A stretch of 64,000 nt of DNA from an uncultured bacterium (lineage in GTDB: Bacteria; Bacteroidota; Bacteroidia; Bacteroidales; Bacteroidaceae): the NCBI GenBank assembly GCA_946188155.1, contig CAMHUC010000004.1:1-64000 (forward strand), in the 5' to 3' direction. Positions 7,787 to 16,964 of this stretch are shown here, piece after piece. Under the pieces are notes generated by a model, which was given only the letters and a program-made list of their open reading frames with translations, was not told the origin of the DNA and ran no database searches. A program made the translations under genes and the position numbers. Each line of letters opens with the position of its first letter. The first letter of the stretch is position 1.

Positions 7787-8236
7787 CTATTTTCCGCTGC
7801 GGTAGTTCATGATGGCCTGGTGGCGGTTCTGCTTGGGGTCGAGGCACACGGAGCAGTGAATCCATACGGCACCGGCGCGGTTGTACTCGAAGAGCAGCTG
7901 GTCGAAGTCGATGTTCTTGCGGATGAAGAGGAACATCTGCTTGCCCTGCTCCACGGAGTCGATGCGTATGTCCATGGCCTCGCCGGAGAGGTGCTTCGAG
8001 GCGCCCACGCCGTGAACACCGTCGTTGACGGCCTCGGAGCGGAAGCCGCTGTTGACGCGGATGGGGCCGAAGGCCTCGTGCAGCGGCTCGCCGAGCTTTC
8101 GGCAGAGGTTGATCAGGGCGGCGAGCTGCAGCTCGTCGGGGGTATTGTCTATGCGGTGGGTCTGTGCCCATGTTGAGCGGGTCATCTCTTCGTAGCTGAA
8201 GTGCGGGGTCAGCATGAAATTCTTTTTCTTTGCCAT
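7787..8236 (-). CDS. M15-type peptidase (D-Ala-D-Ala carboxypeptidase-like)
   Basis: The sequence after MAKKKNFML has the M15 layout: LTPHFSYEEMTRS start, INSGFRS-like VNSGFRSEAVN, then SKHLSGEAMDIRI with the zinc-binding His and Asp. It is 149 aa, the usual size for the phage-type peptidase M15A family that cuts peptidoglycan cross-links. No signal peptide is seen, as in phage endolysin relatives. The start at 8236 is chosen because the residues before it are low in quality and the promoter lies at 8301. It is the first gene of the zinc-finger/VirE group. Confidence 0.85.
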   Translation of the reverse strand: MAKKKNFMLTPHFSYEEMTRSTWAQTHRIDNTPDELQLAALINLCRKLGEPLHEAFGPIRVNSGFRSEAVNDGVHGVGASKHLSGEAMDIRIDSVEQGKQMFLFIRKNIDFDQLLFEYNRAGAVWIHCSVCLDPKQNRHQAIMNYRSGK

Positions 8237-8300
8237 AACTTGTTTTGTTTTAATTCTTGATTTTCTGTTTTCAACTCTCATTCAATCGCGATTGTGAGTG

Positions 8301-8308
8301 CAAAGTTA
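8301..8308 (-). promoter_or_regulatory. -7 box for the M15-VirE module
   Basis: TAACTTTG on the minus strand about 65 bases before the M15 start. No TTTG is seen at the usual distance. Confidence 0.5.
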
Positions 8309-8432
8309 CGGCAAAAAAATCGCCGGCAGGAGTAAAAATCTGTCGGCGTAGCGTTTTCGGGAGAACGGCGTAGCGAAGTGGCCGCCCTCGGGAGTTTTGC
8401 CCTTCTGAGGGCCGTTTCCGCGTAGCGTTTTT

Positions 8433-9251
8433 CTACTTTTTCGGGAGTTTTGCCTGGTAGCCCCCGCCGATGTAGGCGATGCTGATGCCCTTCTCCCACT
8501 GTTCGCGGATGTAGTCCTTGGCATTGTCGGGATTGACCTGCAGGTTCTGGAAGCGCTCGTCGCCGTGGGCGTAGTTGCCGTAGGTCACCACGTAGAAGCC
8601 CCCGCCGTACTCCACCTGGTGCAGGTTGTAGCCCTTCTGCCACACCTCTTGAGGAATCTTGAGCATCATGTCGTTGGTGGAGTTGGTGGTGAAGTAGCCC
8701 TGCGAGACGTATGGCGAGTTCTGGCTCATCACCACCATCCAGCCGTGGCCGTCGTAGGCCAGGTCGGTGATGCAGTAGCCGTAGTTCTTCTGCTCGGCAA
8801 TCCAGGGCTCCAGGTTCTGCCAGGTGTTCTGCCATACGGTCTGGCGGGTGATGCCGCTGCCCTGCGAGAGCACCACGAGCCACTGCTTGGGGCTTCGCGA
8901 GAGGGCGGTGATGGCGTAGCCCTCGGCCATCTTCTGGCTGACCCACTGCTCTGGCCACTGCTCGCTCAGTAGATAGGTCTGCATGGTGTAGGGCGTTCCC
9001 TCGGCCATGATGACAAACCATCCCTCGTCGGTATAGGCGGCGGTGGTGATGCGCTTGCCCTGCTCCCAGGCGCCCGTGATGTCGCCCTGCTCGATGTCGC
9101 CGCTGCCGTAGGCGAACCACGTCTGGTGGGAGTAGGGCAGCCCCGACTCCGATACGAGCAGCGTCTTGACCTGTGCCACTGTCGCCGTCTGCGCCGTCAG
9201 CAGCAGAGCGGCAGCCAATAGGATGTGCTTGATTCTCTTCATGTCGTTCAT
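8433..9251 (-). CDS. secreted DUF7477-like repeat protein
   Basis: After a signal peptide (KRIKHILLAAALLLTAQTATVAQ) the protein is built from repeats of about 40 residues with a W..GY.IT...Y.G..W.VVMS pattern, for example GYCITDLAYDGHGWMVVMSQ. I recognise this as DUF7477-like, a repeat also seen in some eukaryotic kinases and in secreted Bacteroidota proteins; no function is known to me. Predicted beta-rich and exported. A second start, four codons in (9242), is equally good. It has its own full-consensus promoter at 9274-9304 and is transcribed away from the AAA-ATPase triplet. Confidence 0.75.
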   Translation of the reverse strand: MNDMKRIKHILLAAALLLTAQTATVAQVKTLLVSESGLPYSHQTWFAYGSGDIEQGDITGAWEQGKRITTAAYTDEGWFVIMAEGTPYTMQTYLLSEQWPEQWVSQKMAEGYAITALSRSPKQWLVVLSQGSGITRQTVWQNTWQNLEPWIAEQKNYGYCITDLAYDGHGWMVVMSQNSPYVSQGYFTTNSTNDMMLKIPQEVWQKGYNLHQVEYGGGFYVVTYGNYAHGDERFQNLQVNPDNAKDYIREQWEKGISIAYIGGGYQAKLPKK

Positions 9252-9273
9252 TATTTTAAATTAGCTTTGGGTG

Positions 9274-9304
9274 CAAAGGTACGAAATAATGTTGACACGG
9301 CAAA
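9274..9304 (-). promoter_or_regulatory. consensus promoter of the DUF7477-like gene
   Basis: On the minus strand TTTG, 19 bases, then TACCTTTG: a perfect Bacteroidota promoter. The leader is about 20 bases. Confidence 0.8.
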
Positions 9305-9392
9305 ATGATTTTGGAAGATTAACCTTTGTCCTCACAAATAAAGGCTTCTCCGGGTCAGAAACGGTAAGCCGCCGAAAGTAAACGGGAGAAAA

Positions 9393-9424
9393 TTTGGCGG
9401 TTAAAAGAAAAATGACTATCTTTG
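9393..9424 (+). promoter_or_regulatory. consensus promoter of the AAA-ATPase-like triplet
   Basis: TTTG, 20 bases, then TATCTTTG. The ORF-track start at 9422 is a TTG inside the -7 box, so translation must begin at the ATG pair 9449/9452. Only this copy has a promoter; copies two and three follow their predecessors by 8 bases. Confidence 0.8.
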
Positions 9425-9448
9425 CGCGTGAATAGAAACAGTAGTGGC

Positions 9449-10996
9449 ATGATGAAATATCCTTTAGGCATACAGACATTTGAGAACATCCGTACAGACA
9501 GCTATCTGTACGTGGACAAGACCGCGCTGGTATATGACATTGTCAAAGGCGGCAAGTATTATTTCCTGAGTCGGCCGCGCCGCTTCGGCAAGAGTCTGCT
9601 CATCTCCACACTGGAGGCCTACTTCCAGGGCAAGCGGGAGCTGTTCCGTGGGCTGGCCATAGACAGCCTGGAGCAGGAGTGGACGGCGTATCCTGTGCTG
9701 CATCTGGACCTGAATGCCGCCAAATACACTTCGCCGGAAGCATTGACATCGCTATTGGCTGCACAGCTGAGCAACTGGGAGGACATCTACGGCTCTTCAC
9801 CAGCCGAACAGACATTGTCGGAAAGATTCAAGGGCACCATCCGCCGTGCCTGTGAGCAGACGGGGCGGAAGGTGGTTATCCTCGTGGACGAGTATGACAA
9901 GCCGCTGCTGCAGACCTTCGGCAACAAACCGCTGCAGGATGACTACCGTGCTACGCTAAAGGCCTTCTATGGCGTGGAGAAGTCGATGGACGGCTACATA
10001 CAGTTCGCCTTCTTCACCGGAGTGACCAAATTCTCGAAGGTCAGCGTGTTCAGCGACCTGAACAACCTGACGGACATCACGATGGACCGCCGTTATGCAG
10101 AAATCTGTGGCTTCACGGAGGCGGAGATTCGTCGGACGCTGGATGCAGAGGTGGGCGAGCTGGCCCAGGCCAACCGCCTGAGCAAGGAGGCATGCTATGC
10201 GAAGCTGAAGACGAACTACGACGGCTACCATTTCGAGCACGACACGGCGGGGATGTATAACCCCTACAGCCTGCTGCGCGTGCTGGATGCCAAGACGTTC
10301 AAGGACTACTGGTTTGAGACGGGCACACCGACCATCCTGGTGGAGGCCCTGAAGCACAACAACTATAATCTGGACAATCTGACGCAGGAGGAGGTGACTG
10401 CCGACCTGTTAGGCAGTATCGACAGCGTGGCTACTAATCCGCTGCCCCTCATCTATCAGAGCGGCTATCTGACCATCAAGGGCTACGACGAGCGTTTTGA
10501 GTCGTATCGCCTGGGATTCCCTAACTGCGAGGTGGAGCGTGCCTTCACCCGTTTCCTAATACCGTATTACACAGCGCTGAAGTCCAGCCAGGGCCAGCTG
10601 TTCGTGGCCAATTTCGTCAAGGATGTGCGCGCAGGCCGTGTAGAACAGTTCATGCAGCGCTTAGAGTCGCTGTTTGCCTCGGGCGACTATCAGATAGCGA
10701 GCGACGCGGAGCTGTTCTTCCAGAACGTGCTCTATGTCATCTTCACCATGATGGGCTTCTACACTGAGGTAGAGCGCCACACCACCGACGGGCGCATGGA
10801 CATGGTCATCCAGACCAGCGACTACATCTACATCCTGGAGTTCAAGCTCGACCGCAGTGCCGACGAGGCCCTGCGGCAGATTGAAGAGCGCCAGTATGCC
10901 AAGCCCTTCGAGCACGACAGCCGGCGCCTATATAAGATAGGTATCAACTTCTCCACCACGACGCGCCGGATGGAGGGGTGGAAGATAGCGGAATAA
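9449..10996 (+). CDS. AAA-ATPase-like / PD-(D/E)XK protein, tandem copy 1
   Basis: 515 aa from MMKYPLGIQTFENI. P-loop SRPRRFGKS near residue 40, Walker B VVILVDEYDKPLL near residue 145, and a PD-(D/E)XK core with YIYILEFKLDRSADEALRQI near the end. The role of this family is unknown. It is the first of three tandem genes. Compared with copy 2 it is identical for about the first 450 bases, has scattered mostly silent changes between about 9897 and 10209 (including I/V, K/R changes), then is identical to the end. That patchwork suggests gene conversion. Translation probably starts at 9449, not at the track's 9422. Confidence 0.9.
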   Translation: MMKYPLGIQTFENIRTDSYLYVDKTALVYDIVKGGKYYFLSRPRRFGKSLLISTLEAYFQGKRELFRGLAIDSLEQEWTAYPVLHLDLNAAKYTSPEALTSLLAAQLSNWEDIYGSSPAEQTLSERFKGTIRRACEQTGRKVVILVDEYDKPLLQTFGNKPLQDDYRATLKAFYGVEKSMDGYIQFAFFTGVTKFSKVSVFSDLNNLTDITMDRRYAEICGFTEAEIRRTLDAEVGELAQANRLSKEACYAKLKTNYDGYHFEHDTAGMYNPYSLLRVLDAKTFKDYWFETGTPTILVEALKHNNYNLDNLTQEEVTADLLGSIDSVATNPLPLIYQSGYLTIKGYDERFESYRLGFPNCEVERAFTRFLIPYYTALKSSQGQLFVANFVKDVRAGRVEQFMQRLESLFASGDYQIASDAELFFQNVLYVIFTMMGFYTEVERHTTDGRMDMVIQTSDYIYILEFKLDRSADEALRQIEERQYAKPFEHDSRRLYKIGINFSTTTRRMEGWKIAE

Positions 10997-11004
10997 ACAG
11001 TAGC

Positions 11005-12552
11005 ATGATGAAATATCCTTTAGGCATACAGACATTTGAGAACATCCGTACAGACAGCTATCTGTACGTGGACAAGACCGCGCTGGTATATGACATTGTC
11101 AAAGGCGGCAAGTATTATTTCCTGAGTCGGCCGCGCCGCTTCGGCAAGAGTCTGCTCATCTCCACACTGGAGGCCTACTTCCAGGGCAAGCGGGAGCTGT
11201 TCCGTGGGCTGGCCATAGACAGCCTGGAGCAGGAGTGGACGGCGTATCCTGTGCTGCATCTGGACCTGAATGCCGCCAAATACACTTCGCCGGAAGCATT
11301 GACATCGCTATTGGCTGCACAGCTGAGCAACTGGGAGGACATCTACGGCTCTTCACCAGCCGAACAGACATTGTCGGAAAGATTCAAGGGCACCATCCGC
11401 CGTGCCTGTGAGCAGACGGGGCGGAAGGTGGTTATCCTCGTGGACGAGTACGACAAGCCTCTGCTGCAGACCTTCGGCAACAAGCCGCTGCAGGATGACT
11501 ACCGCGCTACGCTGAAAGCCTTCTACGGCGTGGAGAAGTCGATGGACGGCTATATACAGTTCGCCTTCTTTACCGGAGTGACGAAGTTCTCGAAGGTCAG
11601 CGTGTTCAGCGACCTGAACAACCTGACGGACATCACTATGGACCGCCGCTACGCTGAGGTCTGCGGATTCACGGAGGCAGAGATCCGTCGGACGCTCGAC
11701 GCGGAGGTGGGCGAGCTGGCGCAGGCCAACCGCCTGAGCAGGGAGGCATGCTATGCGAAGCTGCGGACGAACTACGACGGCTACCATTTCGAGCACGACA
11801 CGGCGGGGATGTATAACCCCTACAGCCTGCTGCGCGTGCTGGATGCCAAGACGTTCAAGGACTACTGGTTTGAGACGGGCACACCGACCATCCTGGTGGA
11901 GGCCCTGAAGCACAACAACTATAATCTGGACAATCTGACGCAGGAGGAGGTGACTGCCGACCTGTTAGGCAGTATCGACAGCGTGGCTACTAATCCGCTG
12001 CCCCTCATCTATCAGAGCGGCTATCTGACCATCAAGGGCTACGACGAGCGTTTTGAGTCGTATCGCCTGGGATTCCCTAACTGCGAGGTGGAGCGTGCCT
12101 TCACCCGTTTCCTAATACCGTATTACACAGCGCTGAAGTCCAGCCAGGGCCAGCTGTTCGTGGCCAATTTCGTCAAGGATGTGCGCGCAGGCCGTGTAGA
12201 ACAGTTCATGCAGCGCTTAGAGTCGCTGTTTGCCTCGGGCGACTATCAGATAGCGAGCGACGCGGAGCTGTTCTTCCAGAACGTGCTCTATGTCATCTTC
12301 ACCATGATGGGCTTCTACACTGAGGTAGAGCGCCACACCACCGACGGGCGCATGGACATGGTCATCCAGACCAGCGACTACATCTACATCCTGGAGTTCA
12401 AGCTCGACCGCAGTGCCGACGAGGCCCTGCGGCAGATTGAAGAGCGCCAGTATGCCAAGCCCTTCGAGCACGACAGCCGGCGCCTATATAAGATAGGTAT
12501 CAACTTCTCCACCACGACGCGCCGGATGGAGGGGTGGAAGATAGCGGAATAA
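11005..12552 (+). CDS. AAA-ATPase-like / PD-(D/E)XK protein, tandem copy 2
   Basis: 515 aa, nearly identical to copy 1 with the same P-loop, Walker B and PD-(D/E)XK core. The track start at 10978 (MEDSGINSS) lies inside the last codons of copy 1; the ATG at 11005, 8 bases after that stop, matches copy 1 and is preferred. It has no promoter of its own and should be read from the one at 9393. From about residue 230 it is the same as copy 3 except for a short stretch near 11700 that differs by silent changes. Confidence 0.9.
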   Translation: MMKYPLGIQTFENIRTDSYLYVDKTALVYDIVKGGKYYFLSRPRRFGKSLLISTLEAYFQGKRELFRGLAIDSLEQEWTAYPVLHLDLNAAKYTSPEALTSLLAAQLSNWEDIYGSSPAEQTLSERFKGTIRRACEQTGRKVVILVDEYDKPLLQTFGNKPLQDDYRATLKAFYGVEKSMDGYIQFAFFTGVTKFSKVSVFSDLNNLTDITMDRRYAEVCGFTEAEIRRTLDAEVGELAQANRLSREACYAKLRTNYDGYHFEHDTAGMYNPYSLLRVLDAKTFKDYWFETGTPTILVEALKHNNYNLDNLTQEEVTADLLGSIDSVATNPLPLIYQSGYLTIKGYDERFESYRLGFPNCEVERAFTRFLIPYYTALKSSQGQLFVANFVKDVRAGRVEQFMQRLESLFASGDYQIASDAELFFQNVLYVIFTMMGFYTEVERHTTDGRMDMVIQTSDYIYILEFKLDRSADEALRQIEERQYAKPFEHDSRRLYKIGINFSTTTRRMEGWKIAE

Positions 12553-12560
12553 ACAGTAGC

Positions 12561-14108
12561 ATGATGAAATATCCTTTAGGCATACAGACATTTGAGAACA
12601 TCCGTACAGACAGCTATCTGTACGTGGACAAGACCGCGCTGGTATATGACATTGTCAAAGGCGGCAAGTATTATTTCCTGAGTCGGCCGCGCCGCTTCGG
12701 CAAGAGTCTGCTCATCTCCACACTGGAGGCCTACTTCCAGGGCAAGCGGGAGCTGTTCCGTGGGCTGGCCATAGACAGCCTGGAGCAGGAGTGGACGGCG
12801 TATCCTGTACTCAAGCTCTCGCTGAACGTCGATAACTACAATTCAGCGAAAGTCCTGCTGGATGTGCTTAATGATGCCATTGACACATGGTGTAGGCAAT
12901 ACGGGATAAACGTTGCGGGCGAAACTCCGTCTGTACGTTTCAAGAATCTGCTGACCGCCCTCTATGAGACGACGGGCCGGAAGGTGGTGGTGCTGGTGGA
13001 CGAATACGACAAGCCGCTGCTGGCAACGATGGGCAACGACGCGATGCAGTCGGAGATGAGGGGGATGTTGAAAGCCTTCTACGGCATCCTGAAGCCTTTG
13101 GACGGCTGCGTGCAGTTCGGGTTCTTCACCGGGGTGACGAAGTTCTCGAAGGTCAGCGTGTTCAGCGACCTGAACAACCTGACTGACATCACTATGGACC
13201 GCCGCTACGCCGAGGTCTGCGGATTCACGGAGGCAGAGATACGCCGGACGCTGGATGCAGAAGTGGGCGAGCTGGCCCAGGCCAACCGCCTGAGCAGGGA
13301 GGCATGCTATGCGAAGCTGCGGACGAACTACGACGGCTACCATTTCGAGCACGACACGGCGGGGATGTATAACCCCTACAGCCTGCTGCGCGTGCTGGAT
13401 GCCAAGACGTTCAAGGACTACTGGTTTGAGACGGGCACACCGACCATCCTGGTGGAGGCCCTGAAGCACAACAACTATAATCTGGACAATCTGACGCAGG
13501 AGGAGGTGACTGCCGACCTGTTAGGCAGTATCGACAGCGTGGCTACTAATCCGCTGCCCCTCATCTATCAGAGCGGCTATCTGACCATCAAGGGCTACGA
13601 CGAGCGTTTTGAGTCGTATCGCCTGGGATTCCCTAACTGCGAGGTGGAGCGTGCCTTCACCCGTTTCCTAATACCGTATTACACAGCGCTGAAGTCCAGC
13701 CAGGGCCAGCTGTTCGTGGCCAATTTCGTCAAGGATGTGCGCGCAGGCCGTGTAGAACAGTTCATGCAGCGCTTAGAGTCGCTGTTTGCCTCGGGCGACT
13801 ATCAGATAGCGAGCGACGCGGAGCTGTTCTTCCAGAACGTGCTCTATGTCATCTTCACCATGATGGGCTTCTACACTGAGGTAGAGCGCCACACCACCGA
13901 CGGGCGCATGGACATGGTCATCCAGACCAGCGACTACATCTACATCCTGGAGTTCAAGCTCGACCGCAGTGCCGACGAGGCCCTGCGGCAGATTGAAGAG
14001 CGCCAGTATGCCAAGCCCTTCGAGCACGACAGCCGGCGCCTATATAAGATAGGTATCAACTTCTCCACCACGACGCGCCGGATGGAGGGGTGGAAGAAAT
14101 CAGAATAA
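12561..14108 (+). CDS. AAA-ATPase-like / PD-(D/E)XK protein, tandem copy 3, exchanged middle
   Basis: 515 aa. The first 120 and last 285 residues match the other copies, but residues about 120-230 are replaced by a diverged version, from VLKLSLNVDNYNSAKV through VVVLVDEYDKPLLATMGN to DGCVQFGFFTGVTK. The exchanged part includes Walker B and what may be the substrate-contacting half of the ATPase, while length is kept. The final residues are GWKKSE instead of GWKIAE. The track start at 12534 overlaps copy 2 and is rejected. The next gene, FAH-like, starts 6 bases after the stop. Confidence 0.9.
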   Translation: MMKYPLGIQTFENIRTDSYLYVDKTALVYDIVKGGKYYFLSRPRRFGKSLLISTLEAYFQGKRELFRGLAIDSLEQEWTAYPVLKLSLNVDNYNSAKVLLDVLNDAIDTWCRQYGINVAGETPSVRFKNLLTALYETTGRKVVVLVDEYDKPLLATMGNDAMQSEMRGMLKAFYGILKPLDGCVQFGFFTGVTKFSKVSVFSDLNNLTDITMDRRYAEVCGFTEAEIRRTLDAEVGELAQANRLSREACYAKLRTNYDGYHFEHDTAGMYNPYSLLRVLDAKTFKDYWFETGTPTILVEALKHNNYNLDNLTQEEVTADLLGSIDSVATNPLPLIYQSGYLTIKGYDERFESYRLGFPNCEVERAFTRFLIPYYTALKSSQGQLFVANFVKDVRAGRVEQFMQRLESLFASGDYQIASDAELFFQNVLYVIFTMMGFYTEVERHTTDGRMDMVIQTSDYIYILEFKLDRSADEALRQIEERQYAKPFEHDSRRLYKIGINFSTTTRRMEGWKKSE

Positions 14109-14114
14109 ACTGCT

Positions 14115-14762
14115 ATGAAGATATTTGCCATCGGCATGAACTATGCCGCCCACAATCAGGAACTCCACGGAACGCTCCGTCGGCCCGACGAGCCAGTCAT
14201 CTTCACCAAGGCCGACTCGGCGCTGCTCAATCAGGGCAAGCCCTTCTTCATTCCCGACCACTTGGGGCGCATCGACTACGAGGCGGAGCTGGTGGTGCGC
14301 ATCAGCCGACTGGGCAAGAGCATCCCCACGCGCTTTGCCCACCGCTACTACGACGCGCTGACGGTGGGCATCGACTTCACCGCCCGCGACCTTCAGCGAC
14401 GGGCCTCGGAGGCCGGGCAGCCGTGGACCATCTGCAAGGGCTTCGACGGCTCGGCGGCCATCGGCGAGTGGATACCCAAGGAGAAACTGCTCACGCAGCC
14501 CGATGCTCCCTGCACGGAGTCGGGGCTGCAGCGCCTCCACTTCCATCTGGACATCAACGGGCGCACGGTGCAGGAGGGCTGTACCGCCGACATGCTCTAC
14601 ACGGTCGACGAGATCATCGCCTACATATCCCAATATTTTACCCTCAAGACGGGCGACTTGCTCTACACGGGCACGCCGGCTGGCGTGGGCCCTGTGGCTA
14701 TCGACGACCGTCTGGAGGGTTGGATAGAGGAGCGGCGGGTGCTGGCGTTCAACTGTAAATAA
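14115..14762 (+). CDS. fumarylacetoacetate hydrolase family protein
   Basis: 215 aa with the FAH fold: start MKIFAIGMNYAAHNQEL, a metal-binding set DYEAELVV and GIDFTARDLQ, the KGFDGSAAIGEW segment and C-terminal GDLLYTGTPAGVGPV. Single-domain members of about 200 aa hydrolyse or decarboxylate beta-keto acids such as oxaloacetate or acylpyruvates; the exact substrate cannot be told. It starts 6 bases after the AAA-ATPase triplet and may simply be read through from it. It faces the M13 peptidase gene across a strong hairpin. Confidence 0.9.
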   Translation: MKIFAIGMNYAAHNQELHGTLRRPDEPVIFTKADSALLNQGKPFFIPDHLGRIDYEAELVVRISRLGKSIPTRFAHRYYDALTVGIDFTARDLQRRASEAGQPWTICKGFDGSAAIGEWIPKEKLLTQPDAPCTESGLQRLHFHLDINGRTVQEGCTADMLYTVDEIIAYISQYFTLKTGDLLYTGTPAGVGPVAIDDRLEGWIEERRVLAFNCK

Positions 14763-14763
14763 C

Positions 14764-14787
14764 TCGGGGGCGCGGAGGCGCCCCCGA
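14764..14787. terminator. bidirectional hairpin between FAH and M13 genes
   Basis: TCGGGGGCGC, loop GGAG, GCGCCCCCGA: a perfect 10-bp GC-rich stem in a 32-base gap between convergent genes. The T-tract is poor on both sides, so termination efficiency is uncertain. Confidence 0.65.
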
Positions 14788-14794
14788 ATCTCTC

Positions 14795-16765
14795 TTACCA
14801 GATTTCGATGCGCTTCTCCGGTGCGATGTAGCGCTTACCGCTCTTGATGTTGAACAGGCGGTAGAACTCGTTGAGCTGGTAAACATTGCCGTTGACGCGC
14901 AGCGGCGGCAGGGCGTGTACGTCGGTGATGTAGTCTGTGATGCTTCCATTGTCGATATTGCCCATCCAGGCGTAAGCGAAGGCACGGAAGTACTCGCGCA
15001 GCTGTCGGTCGCGCTCGGTGCCGGTGATGCCCTGCTTGTCGAGGTACTTGCAGAAGGCATCGTAGCCTATGTAGAGTCCGCCCAGGTCGGCGATGTTCTC
15101 TCCCACGGTGAGTTTGCCGTCGCAGCTGTAGCCGTTGCCGAAGGTCTGCTTGTCGAAGTGGGCGATGACCTTGTCGGCGAGGGTGTTGAAGGCCAGCGTG
15201 TCCTCAGGCAGCATCCATCCCTCCTCCTTGCCGTCCTTGTCGTAGTTCTTGCCTTTGGTGTCGAAGCCGTGGGTCATCTCGTGGCCGATGGTGGTGGCGC
15301 CGAGCACGGCATAGTTGATGGCGGCACTGCGGCTGGCGTCGAAGATGGGGGGCACGAGGTTAGACGAGACGAGGAGTATCTCGTTGTTGTTAGCGCTATA
15401 GAAGGCATTGCTGGTATAGGCGGGCTGGTCGAGCTCGTTGGCGTAGAACGACTCGGCGGGTCCTTTGGTGCCCTTCTTGCTGCGCATGATCTCGATGTTC
15501 TGCTTGAAGAGGTCGCATACGGCCTGATAGAATGAGAGTTTGCCGGCAGGCACCTTCACTGCCCAGGTCGAGCGATTGCTGTCATCGTCGGGCCATCCGA
15601 AGCTGAGGCTCATGGCGTCGACCTTCTCGATGGCCTTGGCCTTCGACCCGGCCGACATCCAGGTGCGCTTCTCTACGCGCTCCTTGAATACGTCGCGGAA
15701 CAGCTTGGCCATCTCGAGGGCTGCCGTGCGGTTGGCTTCAGGAATGGTCTTGTTGTAGACAGAGCTGAAGCGGATGGCCATCGGGCTGTAGGCGGTATTT
15801 GCCAGCGCATACAGTTGTGTTCTGAGATTTGTTTCCGGATTGGGGATGAAGTAGGTATCGCGATTGATTACGGCGTATTTGCAGAAGTACTTCAGCTCGT
15901 CGAGCGTGAGGCTTTCCAGGAATGTGTTAATCTCTTTGTAGCTTTTGGCGCCAAGCGTTTCCTCGTCACCGAGGTTCATCTTGTCGATGATGATGTCGAG
16001 GGCTGTCTCGGAGCTGCTGCCTCGGGTCAGCCTTGGCAAGCCCCGTTTGTGTATCTCGCGTTCGTGGGGCGTCAGTCTGCTGGTGGCCGGCTTGGAGATG
16101 CCTTCCTCCACGAGCATATTCTTCCACCTGTCGATGAGGCTGATAATCTTCTGGGCATCGGCAGCCTGCATGTCGCCATAGGATGCCACCAGCTTCACCG
16201 GGAGGCTGTAGTGTGACACTCTGTAGGGCAGGTCGAGGAATACGCCCACTATGTGCTGGTCGACATCGGTCCCCACATTGTAGGGGGTCATGTAGCCTTC
16301 GAGCATCAGTGTGCCCATCAGTGGCCACATCTCGTCGCGGCTCTTGACGGCATCGATGGTGGCGAGCTTCTCGCGGAGCACCTTCAGGTCGGCCTGCTGT
16401 GAGCCGGTGTCGTAGGCATCGATGAGGTATTTGAGCACCTCGTCGCTGTCGCCCCTCTTTTCGAGCGAGAGCAGGAAGTTGTCGGCATTGACGGACTGCT
16501 GCGCGTTGGTGCCGTTGCTTTTCTCGTCACCGGTCAGTGGGTTGTCGGCCAGCCACTTGCCGACGGCGTACTGGTAGAAGTCGTCGCCGGCGTAGGTTTT
16601 CATGTCCATGTACGAGGCGAAGTCAGATGGCTCCATGATATTACCGTTGTCAGCCTGTGGTGTGGTGCCGCTGTCGGCGGGGTTGTCGGCCTTGTCGGTA
16701 CACGAGGTGAGTGTCAGGCCGGTTGTCAGGATGGCGGCCAGCATCCATAGGAAGCGTTTTTTCAT
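14795..16765 (-). CDS. pepO: M13 family metallopeptidase, lipoprotein
   Basis: 656 aa with a lipoprotein signal (LTLTSC, Cys 22). The zinc motif is HEMTH (near residue 495) in TTIGHEMTHGFDTKG, and the third ligand lies in GENIADLGGLYIGY. These are the neprilysin/PepO signatures, and the C-terminal half is complete. The enzyme would cleave short peptides in the periplasm or at the cell surface. It has its own promoter (16833-16864) and is divergent from porU. The C-terminus YIAPEKRIEIW ends close to the hairpin shared with the FAH gene. Confidence 0.92.
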   Translation of the reverse strand: MKKRFLWMLAAILTTGLTLTSCTDKADNPADSGTTPQADNGNIMEPSDFASYMDMKTYAGDDFYQYAVGKWLADNPLTGDEKSNGTNAQQSVNADNFLLSLEKRGDSDEVLKYLIDAYDTGSQQADLKVLREKLATIDAVKSRDEMWPLMGTLMLEGYMTPYNVGTDVDQHIVGVFLDLPYRVSHYSLPVKLVASYGDMQAADAQKIISLIDRWKNMLVEEGISKPATSRLTPHEREIHKRGLPRLTRGSSSETALDIIIDKMNLGDEETLGAKSYKEINTFLESLTLDELKYFCKYAVINRDTYFIPNPETNLRTQLYALANTAYSPMAIRFSSVYNKTIPEANRTAALEMAKLFRDVFKERVEKRTWMSAGSKAKAIEKVDAMSLSFGWPDDDSNRSTWAVKVPAGKLSFYQAVCDLFKQNIEIMRSKKGTKGPAESFYANELDQPAYTSNAFYSANNNEILLVSSNLVPPIFDASRSAAINYAVLGATTIGHEMTHGFDTKGKNYDKDGKEEGWMLPEDTLAFNTLADKVIAHFDKQTFGNGYSCDGKLTVGENIADLGGLYIGYDAFCKYLDKQGITGTERDRQLREYFRAFAYAWMGNIDNGSITDYITDVHALPPLRVNGNVYQLNEFYRLFNIKSGKRYIAPEKRIEIW

Positions 16766-16832
16766 TCTGCTTGTTGTTTAAATGTTAATGATGCCATGAC
16801 TATTTGGTTGGGTTAATATAGTCCTTCCGCTG

Positions 16833-16864
16833 CAAAGGTAAGTATTTTTTTCGAATTGTGCAAC
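16833..16864 (-). promoter_or_regulatory. promoter of the M13 peptidase gene
   Basis: On the minus strand GTTG, 20 bases, then TACCTTTG. The leader is about 60 bases. Confidence 0.7.
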
Positions 16865-16964
16865 ATTCTGGCGTGGAAATTTCCGACGGCGATGCAACAT
16901 ACTTTCGTATAGGAAATACATAGCCAAAACAATAATTCGGCTCCCGACTACGTTATTAGCATAG

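Larger units (their letters stand above)
9449..14108 (+). repeat. 1,556-bp tandem triplication
   Basis: The starts at 9449, 11005 and 12561 are exactly 1,556 bases apart, and the third unit ends at 14108. Most of each unit is identical to the others. Differences are confined to the middle of the gene. The units are long enough for recombination to add or remove copies. Confidence 0.95.

Noticed and set aside
7359-8171. 270-aa minus-strand frame across the M15 - zinc-finger - VirE junction
   Set aside because: Arg/Pro-rich shadow frame overlapping three better-supported genes.
9422-9448. TTG start of AAA-ATPase-like copy 1 in the ORF track
   Set aside because: It lies inside the -7 box TATCTTTG; the ATG at 9449 aligns with the other copies.
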